This document shows, piece by piece, positions 18,210 through 40,370 of a stretch of DNA of 64,000 nt. The stretch's first letter is position 1; each line of letters opens with the position of its first letter. The stretch covers positions 22,903,779-22,967,778 of the forward strand of contig NC_041815.1 in NCBI RefSeq assembly GCF_900964775.1, given 5' to 3'. The translations under genes were made by a program, and so were the position numbers. Source of the stretch: Scleropages formosus. Its lineage: Eukaryota; Chordata; Actinopteri; Osteoglossiformes; Osteoglossidae. The notes under the pieces were generated by a model. That model worked only from the letters and a program-made list of their open reading frames with translations, was not told the DNA's origin and did no database searches.

Positions 18210-18376
18210 TGTTCTGGGTGATATTCTCATGCTCTGACAATGTTCTAGAGATGTTGTTCCATCCATGGTGTTCTGCCGTTGTTGGTGTGATGGAGATTGT
18301 GATGATGATGATGTTCTGCAGAGGTTCTCGCGGTGTTCTGGTGCCGTTATCACAGTGTGTGATGATGTTCTGTTCT
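18210..18376 (+). repeat. Imperfect GATG/TGTTCT-rich repeat
   Basis: Seven TGTTCT hexamers start at 18210, 18241, 18269, 18312, 18334, 18366 and 18371, interspersed with GATGATG. The block lies about 500-650 bp downstream of the probable FAM118B exon 1. Confidence 0.7.
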
Positions 18377-18868
18377 CGAGAGTTTATGAGCGCGGTTGTT
18401 ACACGTCGCTGTCCCGCGTGCCGCCGTTGCCACGCGCGTGCAGCCCCGCCAGTGGACACCAGTTCACACCGTCCGATGCAGGACCCAAGAAGAGCAGTGG
18501 TACACACGTACTGGGACGACCGTGCAAACTGAACGGACTCCCGGACAATACACTGTGTATGCGGAGCTCGTGCGCGTGCGCGCGCGCGGGCAACGAACAA
18601 CAGAGACAGACACAGAGCGCGTGAGAAGACAGTCGTGTAGCCCTTAACTTAAGGCTTAAAACCGAATCAAAGCCGTTCAGCCGTCAAGACAAAACGTCCC
18701 CAACGGGGTCAATAACTGTTTGTTTATATCGTTATTTTTTTTTTTTTTGTTTTTGACGGCGTGTTGGTTCATTGACTCCACGGGGACTGAGGGAAACGCT
18801 CTCAATTTCAGACGAGTTAATGTGACTAGTGTGGTAACAGTCTGATACAAAATGAGACAAAAACTCAC

Positions 18869-19330
18869 CGCTTGACCAGGACAAGGTCGGATATTGATTC
18901 ACACACCGCCCACGGTTTTGCCACTTCTTTAAGCGTACTGTCACAGCCTGTTTGGAAGAAGTCAGCTAGCTACTCCTTTCTCGTCTCTTTCTCGACATTA
19001 TCGTTTTTCTGCGTTTTACAATAAGGGCAGATTTTCTATCGAGCAACCAGGAGTAGACTAACGCGGCCTCAGTTAGTTTGTGGAACTATGACTGGGAAAA
19101 GAGGGTGGGGCCAAGGTGGTGAAACCCCGCCCTCTGTGATTCCAGCCAATGAGATGTAACTCAAATGCGACGAGCAAAAGAAGCAGTGAGGTCATAGTAG
19201 AATAAGTCCCGCCCTCTTTTATTACAACCATTTACGAACAACTCAGCTTCGAAGAGTAAAAAAGGAAATAGGGTCATTAAATTGGAAGCACCGCCCACTA
19301 TAATCCCGGCCAGAATCGTCAAAGGGCGGT
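18869..19330 (-). promoter_or_regulatory. FAM118B non-coding exon 1 and promoter with tandem GC-box units
   Basis: A strong minus-strand donor (GTGAGT, 18863-18868) ends a probable non-coding exon that starts somewhere below about 19050. Upstream, CCGCCC occurs at about 19128, 19209 and 19291 in similar units of about 82 bp. The first unit also carries CCAAT (19145-19150). The transcription start is not visible. Confidence 0.5.
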
Positions 19331-20520
19331 TTGCGCACTTTCTGTGAAAACAGCATGCGTGTCTCTATTTGTTTTTCTTAATAGTAACACAGCATTTTTG
19401 TTCTAAACTGAACGTCTGGCCCCCATCGAAGTTTTGAACACATTGTCTAACTGAGAAGCACTGGTTGTGGTACCAAGACTTCAAGACGTCTCCTTGGAAT
19501 GAATGGATCTTGTGACAAACGCCACAAAATCAGTGTGTGTTTACACACCCTCAGTGTGCTTGTCATAAACTGTCTTCCTAGTTCTTTATCCTGCTGTATG
19601 CACTTGTTAAATTAAGCATGCCTAATGTACTGATGGTCGACGTCATGGAGATTTGGGTACCCAACTAATCTCGTAATCGTGGCTGTGGAACAGAAACAAA
19701 TGAGATGAATCTTTAACATGTAAGTGGTATTCAATGAATGCATTAGCAGAAGGGAGCTGGATATGCATAGTGAAACCTGGAACAGCTCAAATTATTTCAA
19801 TGTGACATTTATATATTTTGCCAGATGTGACCTAACTCTATTGCAGAGATAGAGTGACAAATAACCCCTACTCCAGGTGTAAAAGCACAGAAAAAAAAAC
19901 ATGCGGTTTAGCTTCCCACACACTTCAGATGTTTGTTAAAAGGTGTAAGAAAGTGCAGTGACATCATTTAATATCTTTCCTAAAAAAATACAACACTCAG
20001 TAAGAGAGGTTTAAAGAATCAGAGGCCCCATCTTCATTTTACAGAACATTAACATCTGGTCTTTTAAAACATTAACATTTTACACTTTACCACTACTGGC
20101 AGATAAATGTAACCAACAGGCCAATTAAGGCAGCAGAAATGTGCATGTAGCTGAATTACAATGTTAAGCTACTTACCAGTTTATACAGCTGGGTAATTTT
20201 ACTGGCACAATTTAGGGTAAGTACTTTGCACAAGGGTGCTACAGCTGAGAACCACACTTGTGACCTTTAGGTCCACAGACAACAGGTCTAACCACTACAC
20301 TACCAGCTGCCACATTTAGCTTTGCACTTCATGTATTTAAATAAAAAATGTGAAACATTCACTATACCAGCACTACTAAAATAAGTGTAGTAACTCCACA
20401 AACCAATATATGCAGCTCAGTTTCAAAGCATTCATGCTAAAGATTTTTTTTTTCAGTCCCATGTTTAAATCTTTGACAAAGACAAAATGATACTTAACCA
20501 CGCAGACATTTTTACCCCAT
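19331..20520. other. Intergenic stretch between STT3A 3' end and FAM118B promoter
   Basis: About 1.2 kb without a recognisable gene. It contains only a family B SINE at 20163-20315 and AT-rich unique sequence. Confidence 0.6.
20163..20315 (-). repeat. Family B SINE
   Basis: Plus-strand landmarks are ACAGCTGGGTAATTTTACTG, GGTAAGTACTTTGCACAAGG and CTAACCACTACACTACCAGC. Confidence 0.75.
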
Positions 20521-20528
20521 TACTTTCC

Positions 20529-20534
20529 TTTATT
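20529..20534 (-). terminator. Likely poly(A) signal of STT3A
   Basis: AATAAA on the minus strand lies about 280 bp past the stop codon, with an overlapping second copy at 20533-20538. Confidence 0.55.
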
Positions 20535-20812
20535 TATTTTATCTGATTTTTGTAGAAATCTGGGGGCCACAACCAAGCTGGTTTGTTGGACATCCACTGC
20601 AGAAATTATTCAGTGACAAGAGTATGGACGCTTCTTTTCCTTTCTGTTCCAGACAAGACACCACATGAACAAAAAAAAAAAAGAAAAAAAGAAAAAAAAA
20701 AACCTCTTTGCAATTACAAACTAGAGTATAAAAAAAGTTGCACTCAACTCCGGCTCACAGGTTTAGCCTTTCAGTGCGCTGTGCTGAGAGTGCAAGTGGT
20801 GGCAATAGGCAT

Positions 20813-26856
<6,044 letters not shown>

Positions 26857-27317
26857 CTTGACAACGGGGGGGACAGGAGGACCGACCCTAGACACAGAGG
26901 ACAGTGAGACAAATGTGAGTCACGTCCTGTGATGCCACAGCTAGAAGTCACCCTAGACAATAAGAACTAGAACAACAATAAATGTCAGATCCACATTACA
27001 GCCATACTATTTCAAATCTTCTATATACAGCAGTGGTAAGCTTTAGTAAACATTGGACAACAGATAAATGCCTTCAGATACAGGCGTGATCATCAAAGCA
27101 CAGCTTTTTTGGTATGACAACCATTTTGGTGGCACACTCAAGTAACTGCCTATACAAGTGACATTCAAATAGCAAATACATACACAGGCAACACAATGTG
27201 TGTATTGCACTGGTGTATGGATGAGTAACAGTAGGTAGTGTACTGCAGACTACAGTGTAGTGTACTTAGCATTATAATTCACCTTTGATGGGGCATCAGT
27301 TAAACACTACACAGTAT

Positions 27318-27368
27318 TCATCATAAGTTGCTTTAACAAAAAGTGTCTGCTAAATGAAGAAATGTAAA
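27318..27368 (+). repeat. Family B / L2 tail fragment
   Basis: TGTCTGCTAAATGAAGAAAT in STT3A intron 1. Confidence 0.55.
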
Positions 27369-27419
27369 TCACAGTACATAAGGTTTGACTAATTTACAAA
27401 GCTATCATGAGACTGGAAA

Positions 27420-27570
27420 GGAAATGGGTTCAAAAGAGGTAGGCGTTAAAACGCTTCTTGAATTCTGGGGAAGATTCAGCAGTTCTGAGGGTGAAGGAGT
27501 TCATACCACCATGCCACTGCAAAACCAAGAACCTACAGACTTTTGATTTCAGGCCTCTTGTAACTCTGCA
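27420..27570 (+). repeat. Family D repeat fragment
   Basis: GAGTTCATACCACCATG and ACTTTTGATTTCAGGCCTC match the copy at 9500-10330. Confidence 0.45.
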
Positions 27571-28389
27571 CCACAAGTCAGCGCAGCATTGAGGAAGAGG
27601 CTCAATGTGGGGATGAGAACAAAGATGAGAATGATGCTCAAGTCAAGAACAAGTCTTATGACAATCCAAGCTACTTAACACCACAACTTTTTTTTACAGA
27701 GCATGCAGAACATTCTCTCTTTCAAAGTTCAAAACTCTGTAGTGCGTTTTAGTGATATCTGGAGAGGAGGAACAAAAAAAAAAAAACGAAACTAGTGACT
27801 TATTTTTATTACATATTATCATATTTGTCCATTTTCACTTTGTTGCAATACCTTGACTTATAAAATAAGTCATTACTGGCACATGCAACAAACTGCAAAC
27901 TATTCTCTGCCAAAATAAAATTCAAAACACACAATCCAACCCCAAAAATCATTTCAAGTAGTTCAACAGACACACACACACCAACTCCGCGCAGCTTTAA
28001 ACATAAACACACTTTTGCTTAATTTAAATAAGTGCAGATATTTGTAAGTTTATTTAAATTTCTTCCTCTTCTCTTGCACTGGGAGGTAAATTTTTGAGAT
28101 GCACGGCTAGCTAGTACCACCACCACTAGGCTACTACTGACTGACTTCCCCACTTCACTTCTTGCACTTGCAATTCTACAACATTCTTCACGTGTCGACC
28201 AAACATTCACCGAGGCTCGACCGACGTTAAATCACCAGTGATGGGGGGAAAAACAAAACAACAAGGCATCTTTGTTCTCGGGACATTTTACCTGCTTTCA
28301 CCAGCTAATTTCAAGCTTCTTAACGTCCGGCTACATCCACACTCCTTCCCTCACATTACAAGGAAAGAAATCAAAGCCCGCCCACTTAC

Positions 28390-28640
28390 TCAAGAACTTT
28401 ACTGTTATTCGTCGGTTTCCGAGTCTGAGGACGCTGGGCATTTTTTCATTGGTGAAGGAGATTGTCAATCTAAATGCAGGCGGGCGATGTCACGTCGAGC
28501 TTCCCGTGGCACTTGTGGAGTGACGTGTCGCATGCATTTGGAACGTTGCGTTGCCACGGATGAGAGCAACAGCGGCCTCATCTGGTCGGAGGTCAAAGTT
28601 TGCGCTGCATTTTATACATACGGCACTGTGCTTGTGTGAG
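28390..28640 (-). promoter_or_regulatory. STT3A non-coding exon 1 and promoter
   Basis: A non-coding exon ends at 28390 with donor GTAAGT. On the minus strand CCAAT lies at about 28449. Further upstream are TGACGTG (about 28520) and a second GACGTG-type site (about 28492), the kind of element bound by ATF/XBP1 factors. That would suit an ER gene, but it is inference. The transcription start is not defined. Confidence 0.45.
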
Positions 28641-29000
28641 TTCAGATGAAATACTAAAAAACGTGTGAAACCTGCTGAAAGAAATGACTTACACAAAATA
28701 CGACTTAGTAGTACTTCACCATTTAAAAGTGAACACTTTACAAGGTGTCATATCTGTTTCTTTTAGCAATCGTCACTTTTTCCACTTTTAATTGCATGTG
28801 AAAACCAGTAATCTGAAATGTGCTAATTATTTCAGACTACAACTCAAGTTTAAAATATTACAAAAATCAGAAATGCTTCTGAATAAAACTCACTGTACAG
28901 AATATAAAACATCTCAATTTCAGTAACTGAAGAGAAACCTTTTTAAATGCAGAAACACAATACAGCCATAAATGACATTTTTCAGCAGTTGTGAATGGAC
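28640..29000. other. Short intergenic stretch between EI24 3' end and STT3A promoter
   Basis: AT-rich sequence in which I see no gene, repeat or signal. Confidence 0.5.
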
Positions 29001-29004
29001 AGGT

Positions 29005-29010
29005 TTTATT
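29005..29010 (-). terminator. Likely poly(A) signal of EI24
   Basis: AATAAA on the minus strand. It predicts a 3'UTR of about 1.9 kb that includes the CA repeat at 29251-29304. Confidence 0.5.
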
Positions 29011-29249
29011 GAAAGAAATGCATAATACTTTTACAAAACTTCACAATAATTAATCTGCAAACTCACCACTGTATTAACTTTTACAATCATTAAATACCGT
29101 TTCAAGACACCCAACCTTTGCACATCTAGGAGACTTATGATATATGAATACAAAAACACGCACACAGACACACACATTTCCTGTAACAATGACCACTGCT
29201 CTAAACTTTTTCGGTTACAGAGAGACCAGGAGGTCGCCCAGTCCTCCCC

Positions 29250-29304
<55 letters not shown>

Positions 29305-30943
29305 GTGCACTCCGCTACTGCACTGCCATCTTTGGAAATGCAGCTGAGAGTTGTCAGTTTCCCCAAAGTCAGTTGGAGAGCTGGGAGAAGGGAAGAACCG
29401 GCCACACATCTAATAACACAATTTCTCCACGCTACTGGTTTTGCAGAGGGAAGCTGGACATAGGGTCAAGCTCTTTGGCAGTGTGGTCCAAACCAAAAGA
29501 AAGACAATACTGCCAAACAGCCCCCATAATATATTACATATTTTTTCTTGTCTTTTAAAAATGTATTAAAAGTACCTATAAACTGTCGGCTTTGTCTGAA
29601 CCCCAGTCGTGCACCACCAATTTAATGATCACTAGAACTAGATTTAGCTTGACTTATGAGAACCATGGTATCTTTTTGTTTTTTGTTAAATCAAACTGTA
29701 TATACAAGCAGTTAGAGACTAGCTACTGCAAAGACATGGAGAATAAAACTACAAGATGAAACTTGCGAGAATTTTCAGCAAGGGATGTTTTTAACAAGCA
29801 TTGTAAAATATTATGCGCACGGGAGAGGTCTCCATTATTTGTAACCTCAAAAGGAGCTGCACTCATGCCATTAAAAAAAAGCTCCTTCTTGAAGTGAACA
29901 CTTGGGTAAATCAATTGAAATTGCTCTTTAAATGGGAAAAGTGTATCCCACATACCAGCTATCCAACCACTGGATACAGTCAAAAAGACAGCTTTCTTCA
30001 CTGTAGCCACCATTGTGAAATTAAATTCTTCTGGCACATCCCTGTCAGCCACCTATCAAAAAAAAAAAAAAAAAACACAAATTCTTTCAAAAATAAAAAG
30101 TATCCCTTATGTTTTGACAACAGACTGCGCTCATAGGTCCACCTAGATGATTGAAACCTTAAAAGTCACAAGGTTAAATTAAGGTGATCTATGATAGAAT
30201 CTGGTGCAACAAGGAAGAGATGGGACTTACATCTGTGTGAATCTACATCCATTGAGAGAAAATAAAAGTGAAAATCAGTGTGCTGTGATTCTCAACACCA
30301 GTTAAGCACCTTTAAGGTTTTTAAAAATAAAAAAAACCACCTCCTTCTTCAGGCCTAAGATATCTTTTCAAGATGTCTCTAATGACACTTGTCAAACTGC
30401 GCTGCTCACAGTTTCTGACACTGCTACGGCTGTGAAGCAGACCAACACAACTCAACAATTCCTTAGATTTGCACTGAGAAATGCTTTTCATTCCTAACAG
30501 GTACATAAAACAATTCTATGTCATTAAATTTGCAACTAAAGAGATATAAAATGGAAAATAAACAGAAATCAGTGGCAAAATGGGTGGAAGTTTAAAATGT
30601 AACCACACCTGTGACATGACTGCAAAGAACAAAACAATGGCACATAACTTATAGAAAACAAACAACACAAAACATAATTCATAAAGAACAAAGTGTAAAG
30701 GTATGAGACATGGGGCAGTTCAGTCTAAAAGGTGTCAGCCACAGTAAAAATAATCCTAATCTTTTTGCCTTACAAATTTTGAAAAACACTTAGGAAAATA
30801 CCCTTCATCTGAGCATGCCTTCAAGACTGAAAAAAATCCACTGTTAAAAGAGCATCTGAAAGCTCCTATTTGCGTTTCACTTCCTGGTCCGCATGTGCAT
30901 TCTAGGCATTGACACATGTTCTGTCGCACATTGCAGGATGTGA
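29011..30943 (-). other. ei24: Probable EI24 3'UTR
   Basis: AT-rich, no further coding sequence recognised. It contains a CA/TA microsatellite at 29251-29304 and A-runs. Extent is inferred from the poly(A) signal at 29005. Confidence 0.45.
29251..29304 (+). repeat. CA/TA microsatellite
   Basis: About 22 CA units followed by TA units, in the EI24 3'UTR. Confidence 0.95.
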
Positions 30944-36729
<5,786 letters not shown>

Positions 36730-37184
36730 TTCCAGCCCAGTTGCTAAATCATCAACTGGAGAAGTCCAAGCAGGAACTGTGGAATCCACTCATAGTGTCA
36801 GAGGAGGATCTGAAGAGCCTGAGAGAGAGAAAAATATGAAAAGTGAGCAACACCAGGTCATAATGACACCCATGTCTGGGTGATTTGAGCTTGGATCCAA
36901 CACTCATTCATGAATTAATGAGGGAAAGGAAAAGAAGGAATTCGTGTTCAGACTGATCAGTGACACATTCTGTCTATTACGGTGTCATTAAAGATTGTTA
37001 TATCCAACCTGAATTCAGCTATAGTGAGCTCCTCAAGAAATACAGTTAAGAGGGCAACGCAGTGTCAGAATCATTTAATTGTCATTTGCACAGTTATACT
37101 GGATATCTGAAATGCTTGCAACGAGGCTCATATTAGACGTGAGCAGACATGAACAAACATATATTCGAACAAGGATGTGCTGGT

Positions 37185-37425
37185 ACTGTTTGGTGCCTCA
37201 CAGCTCCTGGTCTGAGCTTTCAGATGTATGTTCAAACCCATCTCAATTTGTTTAGTTTGCATGTTCTTGTAAAGATCTTCCAGGTGCTTTGATTTCCTCA
37301 TACAATCTAAATGCACATGCTTCAGGTAAAATCAAATCGTGACTCTAAATTGTCAATATTTTGTGTATAACCCCGTATTACATCGTTCTGCTGTATACAT
37401 GGGTAAATTAATGAAGGGAGTTTGT
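37185..37425 (+). repeat. Family C repeat
   Basis: TGCCTCACAGCTCCTGG, TTTGCATGTTCTTGTAAAG and TTTGATTTCCTCATACAATC, in EI24 intron 1. Confidence 0.6.
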
Positions 37426-38337
37426 TGTAGTTTATCTTGCTTTGTAAGAGTTTTATAACAGTGTCAGCTAAAAAAAAAAAAAAATGTAATCATTGTATGT
37501 TGTTTGAAAAGTGAATAATTATACAACATGTAATCACAAAATTCATAAATATAACTTTTGGCTATGAGTAATACTTTAACTGCCATACTGTACAATATGA
37601 TGAAAAATAACTGTTTCAGAAGTCTCAGAAAAGGAAACAGATTTTTCTGTAAAAAGTAGAATTTTTACACAGTAGCCAACTTTTAACTTCAAAATCCAGG
37701 CAGAGTGAGGACAGCATCCAATTACTAGGGGTAGATTACAAAACGAGAAATCATGTCTGAGTGGCACTGTACTGTAAATTATCATGTGCTCATCACATGA
37801 ATGCCAGAGCAGGAACACTGACTGAGTGTGAATGTCTGGAAAAGAAGCCGGTAAGTTGAAAGAAAAAAAAAAAAAAAAAAATTATATATATATATTATAT
37901 ATATTTTATGTATCTCATGGCACACAAGAAGAGAGAAAAAAACGAAACTAAGCCGGGAAGAGCGCGCGCCTTGGTTAATCTGTGTTAACGAAACAACTAG
38001 TCAGTCTAGAAAACTAGTTTACCCACAGCACAGCTTGTCTCACATGATACCTACCAGTCAAAACATTGTAGAACAACTTATTTACCTTATTCACCTTTAA
38101 TTAAGAATTTCCGATAATTTTCGCTGTTTTTTTTTTTCGCTCTTTTTTTCTGGTCACAAGAACCTGAGCTGAGCCTGAGGGTATCCACACACAGACGGTC
38201 AGCTGTTAGCCAGCGCACTGGTTTAGCACACAGCAGCTAGTCACCACTCACTCTTGTTTTCTCACACATGGCCCTTTCAGTTTGTCTACCTATTTTTTTT
38301 GTCCGTGTGTGAGAACCTGCCCAACAGCCGTTCTTAC

Positions 38338-38445
38338 CTCAGGTTACCGCTTCCCTCAGCTCGCTCGTCTTTTCTTTCACTCTCAGTACACTCTTTTATT
38401 CAGCAACATAACAACAGACACATCCAGCCCCCGGCCCTCGATAAT
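38338..38445 (-). other. ei24: Probable non-coding exon 1 of EI24
   Basis: A strong minus-strand donor CCTGAG|GTAAGAAC sits at 38331-38337. The upstream border near 38445 is a guess based on the start of the promoter array. Confidence 0.4.
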
Positions 38446-38455
38446 AAACTCTTTT

Positions 38456-38596
38456 TGCGCATGCTCCGAATTCTGCAGTTGTGGGATATGTAGTGAAATT
38501 AACTAGTGCGCATGGTTTTAACCCCTGTGAATGTGGGATATGTAGTTCAATAATCTTTGCGCATGCACTGACAGATGGAATTGTGGGGTATATAGT
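38456..38596 (-). promoter_or_regulatory. Threefold NRF1-like / ZNF143-like promoter array upstream of EI24
   Basis: TGCGCATG begins at 38456, 38507 and 38558. A second motif, GTGGG(A/G)TAT(G/A)TAGT on the plus strand, begins at 38481, 38533 and 38583. On the minus strand that motif reads ACTACATATCCCAC, close to the ACTACANNTCCCA motif of ZNF143/THAP11. Spacing within units is 25, 26 and 25 bp, and units repeat about every 51 bp. Confidence 0.75.
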
Positions 38597-39040
38597 AAAA
38601 CGGTTAGAAAATCCCATCGTCTGGGTCACCAGTTTTTCATAAGCATCCCCCCCTCATTTCTTTATAATTACGTTGACTCATTTAGCTGACCGTTGTTTCC
38701 AAAGCTACTTGCAATTGTTTACTCATTCATACAGCTGGGTAATTTTACTGGAGCAATTTTTAGGGTAAGTACCTTGCTGTCAAACCAACAGTCCTACACC
38801 TGGAGGTGGGATTTGAACCCGCAACCTTTGGGTAAAAGGACAACAGTGTTAAGAATTATGCTACCAGCAGAACTGAAACTAATGAACTTTATCTGAAATT
38901 ATCCTTAAACTGTGTAAGCAAGTGCAACACATACGTTTGTCTTCTCAGTCATCTCACATGGTTTTCATCAAATGTATAAAAAATTAAGAATGTTAATATG
39001 TTAGATTAAGGGCTTGATGACTTGTAGCTTCATAGTTGGC
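38597..39040. other. Short intergenic stretch between ILVBL 3' end and EI24 promoter
   Basis: It is filled mainly by a family B SINE at 38668-38870. No gene is seen. Confidence 0.6.
38668..38870 (-). repeat. Family B SINE
   Basis: Full-length reverse copy with CATACAGCTGGGTAATTTTA and GGATTTGAACCCGCAACC. Confidence 0.8.
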
Positions 39041-39046
39041 TTTATT
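39041..39046 (-). terminator. Likely poly(A) signal of ILVBL
   Basis: AATAAA on the minus strand, giving a 3'UTR of about 1.3 kb from the stop at 40371. Confidence 0.5.
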
Positions 39047-40370
39047 GAAATAGAAAAAGTTACACTTCAGTTATTCATCTTTGAATTCCATTTCTTCATA
39101 AAATAAGTTGTTAAACAGTAGGGATTTGTGTGCCATCAATCCCAACTCAGAGCAACCACTGGCATAGTTTCTAAGGCAAGGGAGGAACAGAAGTGATATT
39201 CAGAGCATCAATGGAGAGGGAAAACATGGGGAGAAAATGCAGACTCCACACAGTCTCAGCTGGACCTGAACCCCACCAAGCAGCTCAGGCTCAGTTTTGC
39301 CATGTCTCATGCTAAAAAAAGTATATCCTAATAAAAACATAAGCATCATTACTTAGAAATTTCCTTGAGATATTCCTTAAATAGAGCAACTATGTAAACA
39401 TGTAGTTTTGTTCAAAATGACACAAAACAAGGTTTTACAAGTCTGTTTAAAATTAACAAGGTGCAACAAAAAGTTTTTCCAACTGTTGAGGTAAATCCAC
39501 AGTGAACCTACATCATATTTAATAAACATACAAGATTGAAAATTTTTGTAGGTAGCCCATTTTTCACATGTTGAAGAAGAGTTAATGTAAGATATATCTG
39601 AAGATCATGATGTGTACAATTCCAATTCTGGACAAAAAAATAGAGGGGGAAATATTACAATTAATTAGTGATTATTTAAAACCCTTATTTTGTAGTTTAA
39701 AGCACATTAGAGAACAATTTTTAAATTTACTGCTCAAGTTATACATTCAATAATTAGAGGCACATAATCTTCAATCTTAAAAGCAACAGATCTAGGTATG
39801 TTAAACAGATCAGTGACTTCTTCAGTAGTACACATATTAGGATTCAATCACGAAATATCTCAAAGTGAGTTGTTAATCATCTGTTACAAGCCATATTGCC
39901 TTTAAAACAGAAGACTAACATGTTTCAATAAAATCAAAGGCAAACGGTGTATGTGACCATATTTGCACAAAATTAAAACACACCAGCTTTAGGTATCAGT
40001 AGGTATTTGTCAGTTTGGTACCGTTTGAGAGTTTAGCGGATAGCCTCCAATAAAACTGGAGCTCCAAAACATTTCCAGTGGGCCAGACACTAAAAAGTTC
40101 AAACCTGCTTAGATAGTCAGTTTCCCTAATCAAAAACCAAATAAAGATATAAAGCAATTAAAACAAATTAATAGGGAAGTGTTTACATCCAGAATTCACT
40201 AGTCTCCAAAACTCCCACATAAAATGTTATCACTTGTGAAAAGCAGCACTTTGGAAGAACATTAGGAATCGCTTCTATTTTGCTGTATGAGACACAGCAA
40301 AAGAAAACTTCATGATTACTTCACAAGGAGAGCGATTACTTTAACAAGAGAGAACATGCAGCAGGCCCTT
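39047..40370 (-). other. ilvbl: Probable ILVBL 3'UTR
   Basis: AT-rich sequence without recognisable coding potential. A weak reverse match to a family C repeat is seen at about 39125-39290. Confidence 0.45.

Larger units (their letters stand above)
16531..18868 (-). other. FAM118B first intron
   Basis: This intron holds a family C repeat (16917-17190), a family B SINE (17943-18080), a TGTTCT-rich repeat (18210-18376) and a CpG-dense stretch (about 18390-18640). Open frames at 17501-17884 and 18059-18647 match nothing I know and are treated as chance. Confidence 0.5.
26888..28389 (-). other. STT3A first intron
   Basis: The intron runs from a strong donor at 28385-28389 (GTAAG on the minus strand) to the acceptor at 26888. 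It contains a SINE tail (27318-27368) and a family D repeat fragment (about 27420-27570). No other gene is seen. Confidence 0.55.

Noticed and set aside
18059-18647. Overlapping frames in the CpG-rich part of FAM118B intron 1
   Set aside because: They arise from GC-rich and GATG-rich low-complexity sequence and match nothing known.
29031-29463. Open frames through the CA microsatellite on both strands
   Set aside because: They are repeats of Thr-His or Cys-Val produced by CA/GT units, with no support on either side.
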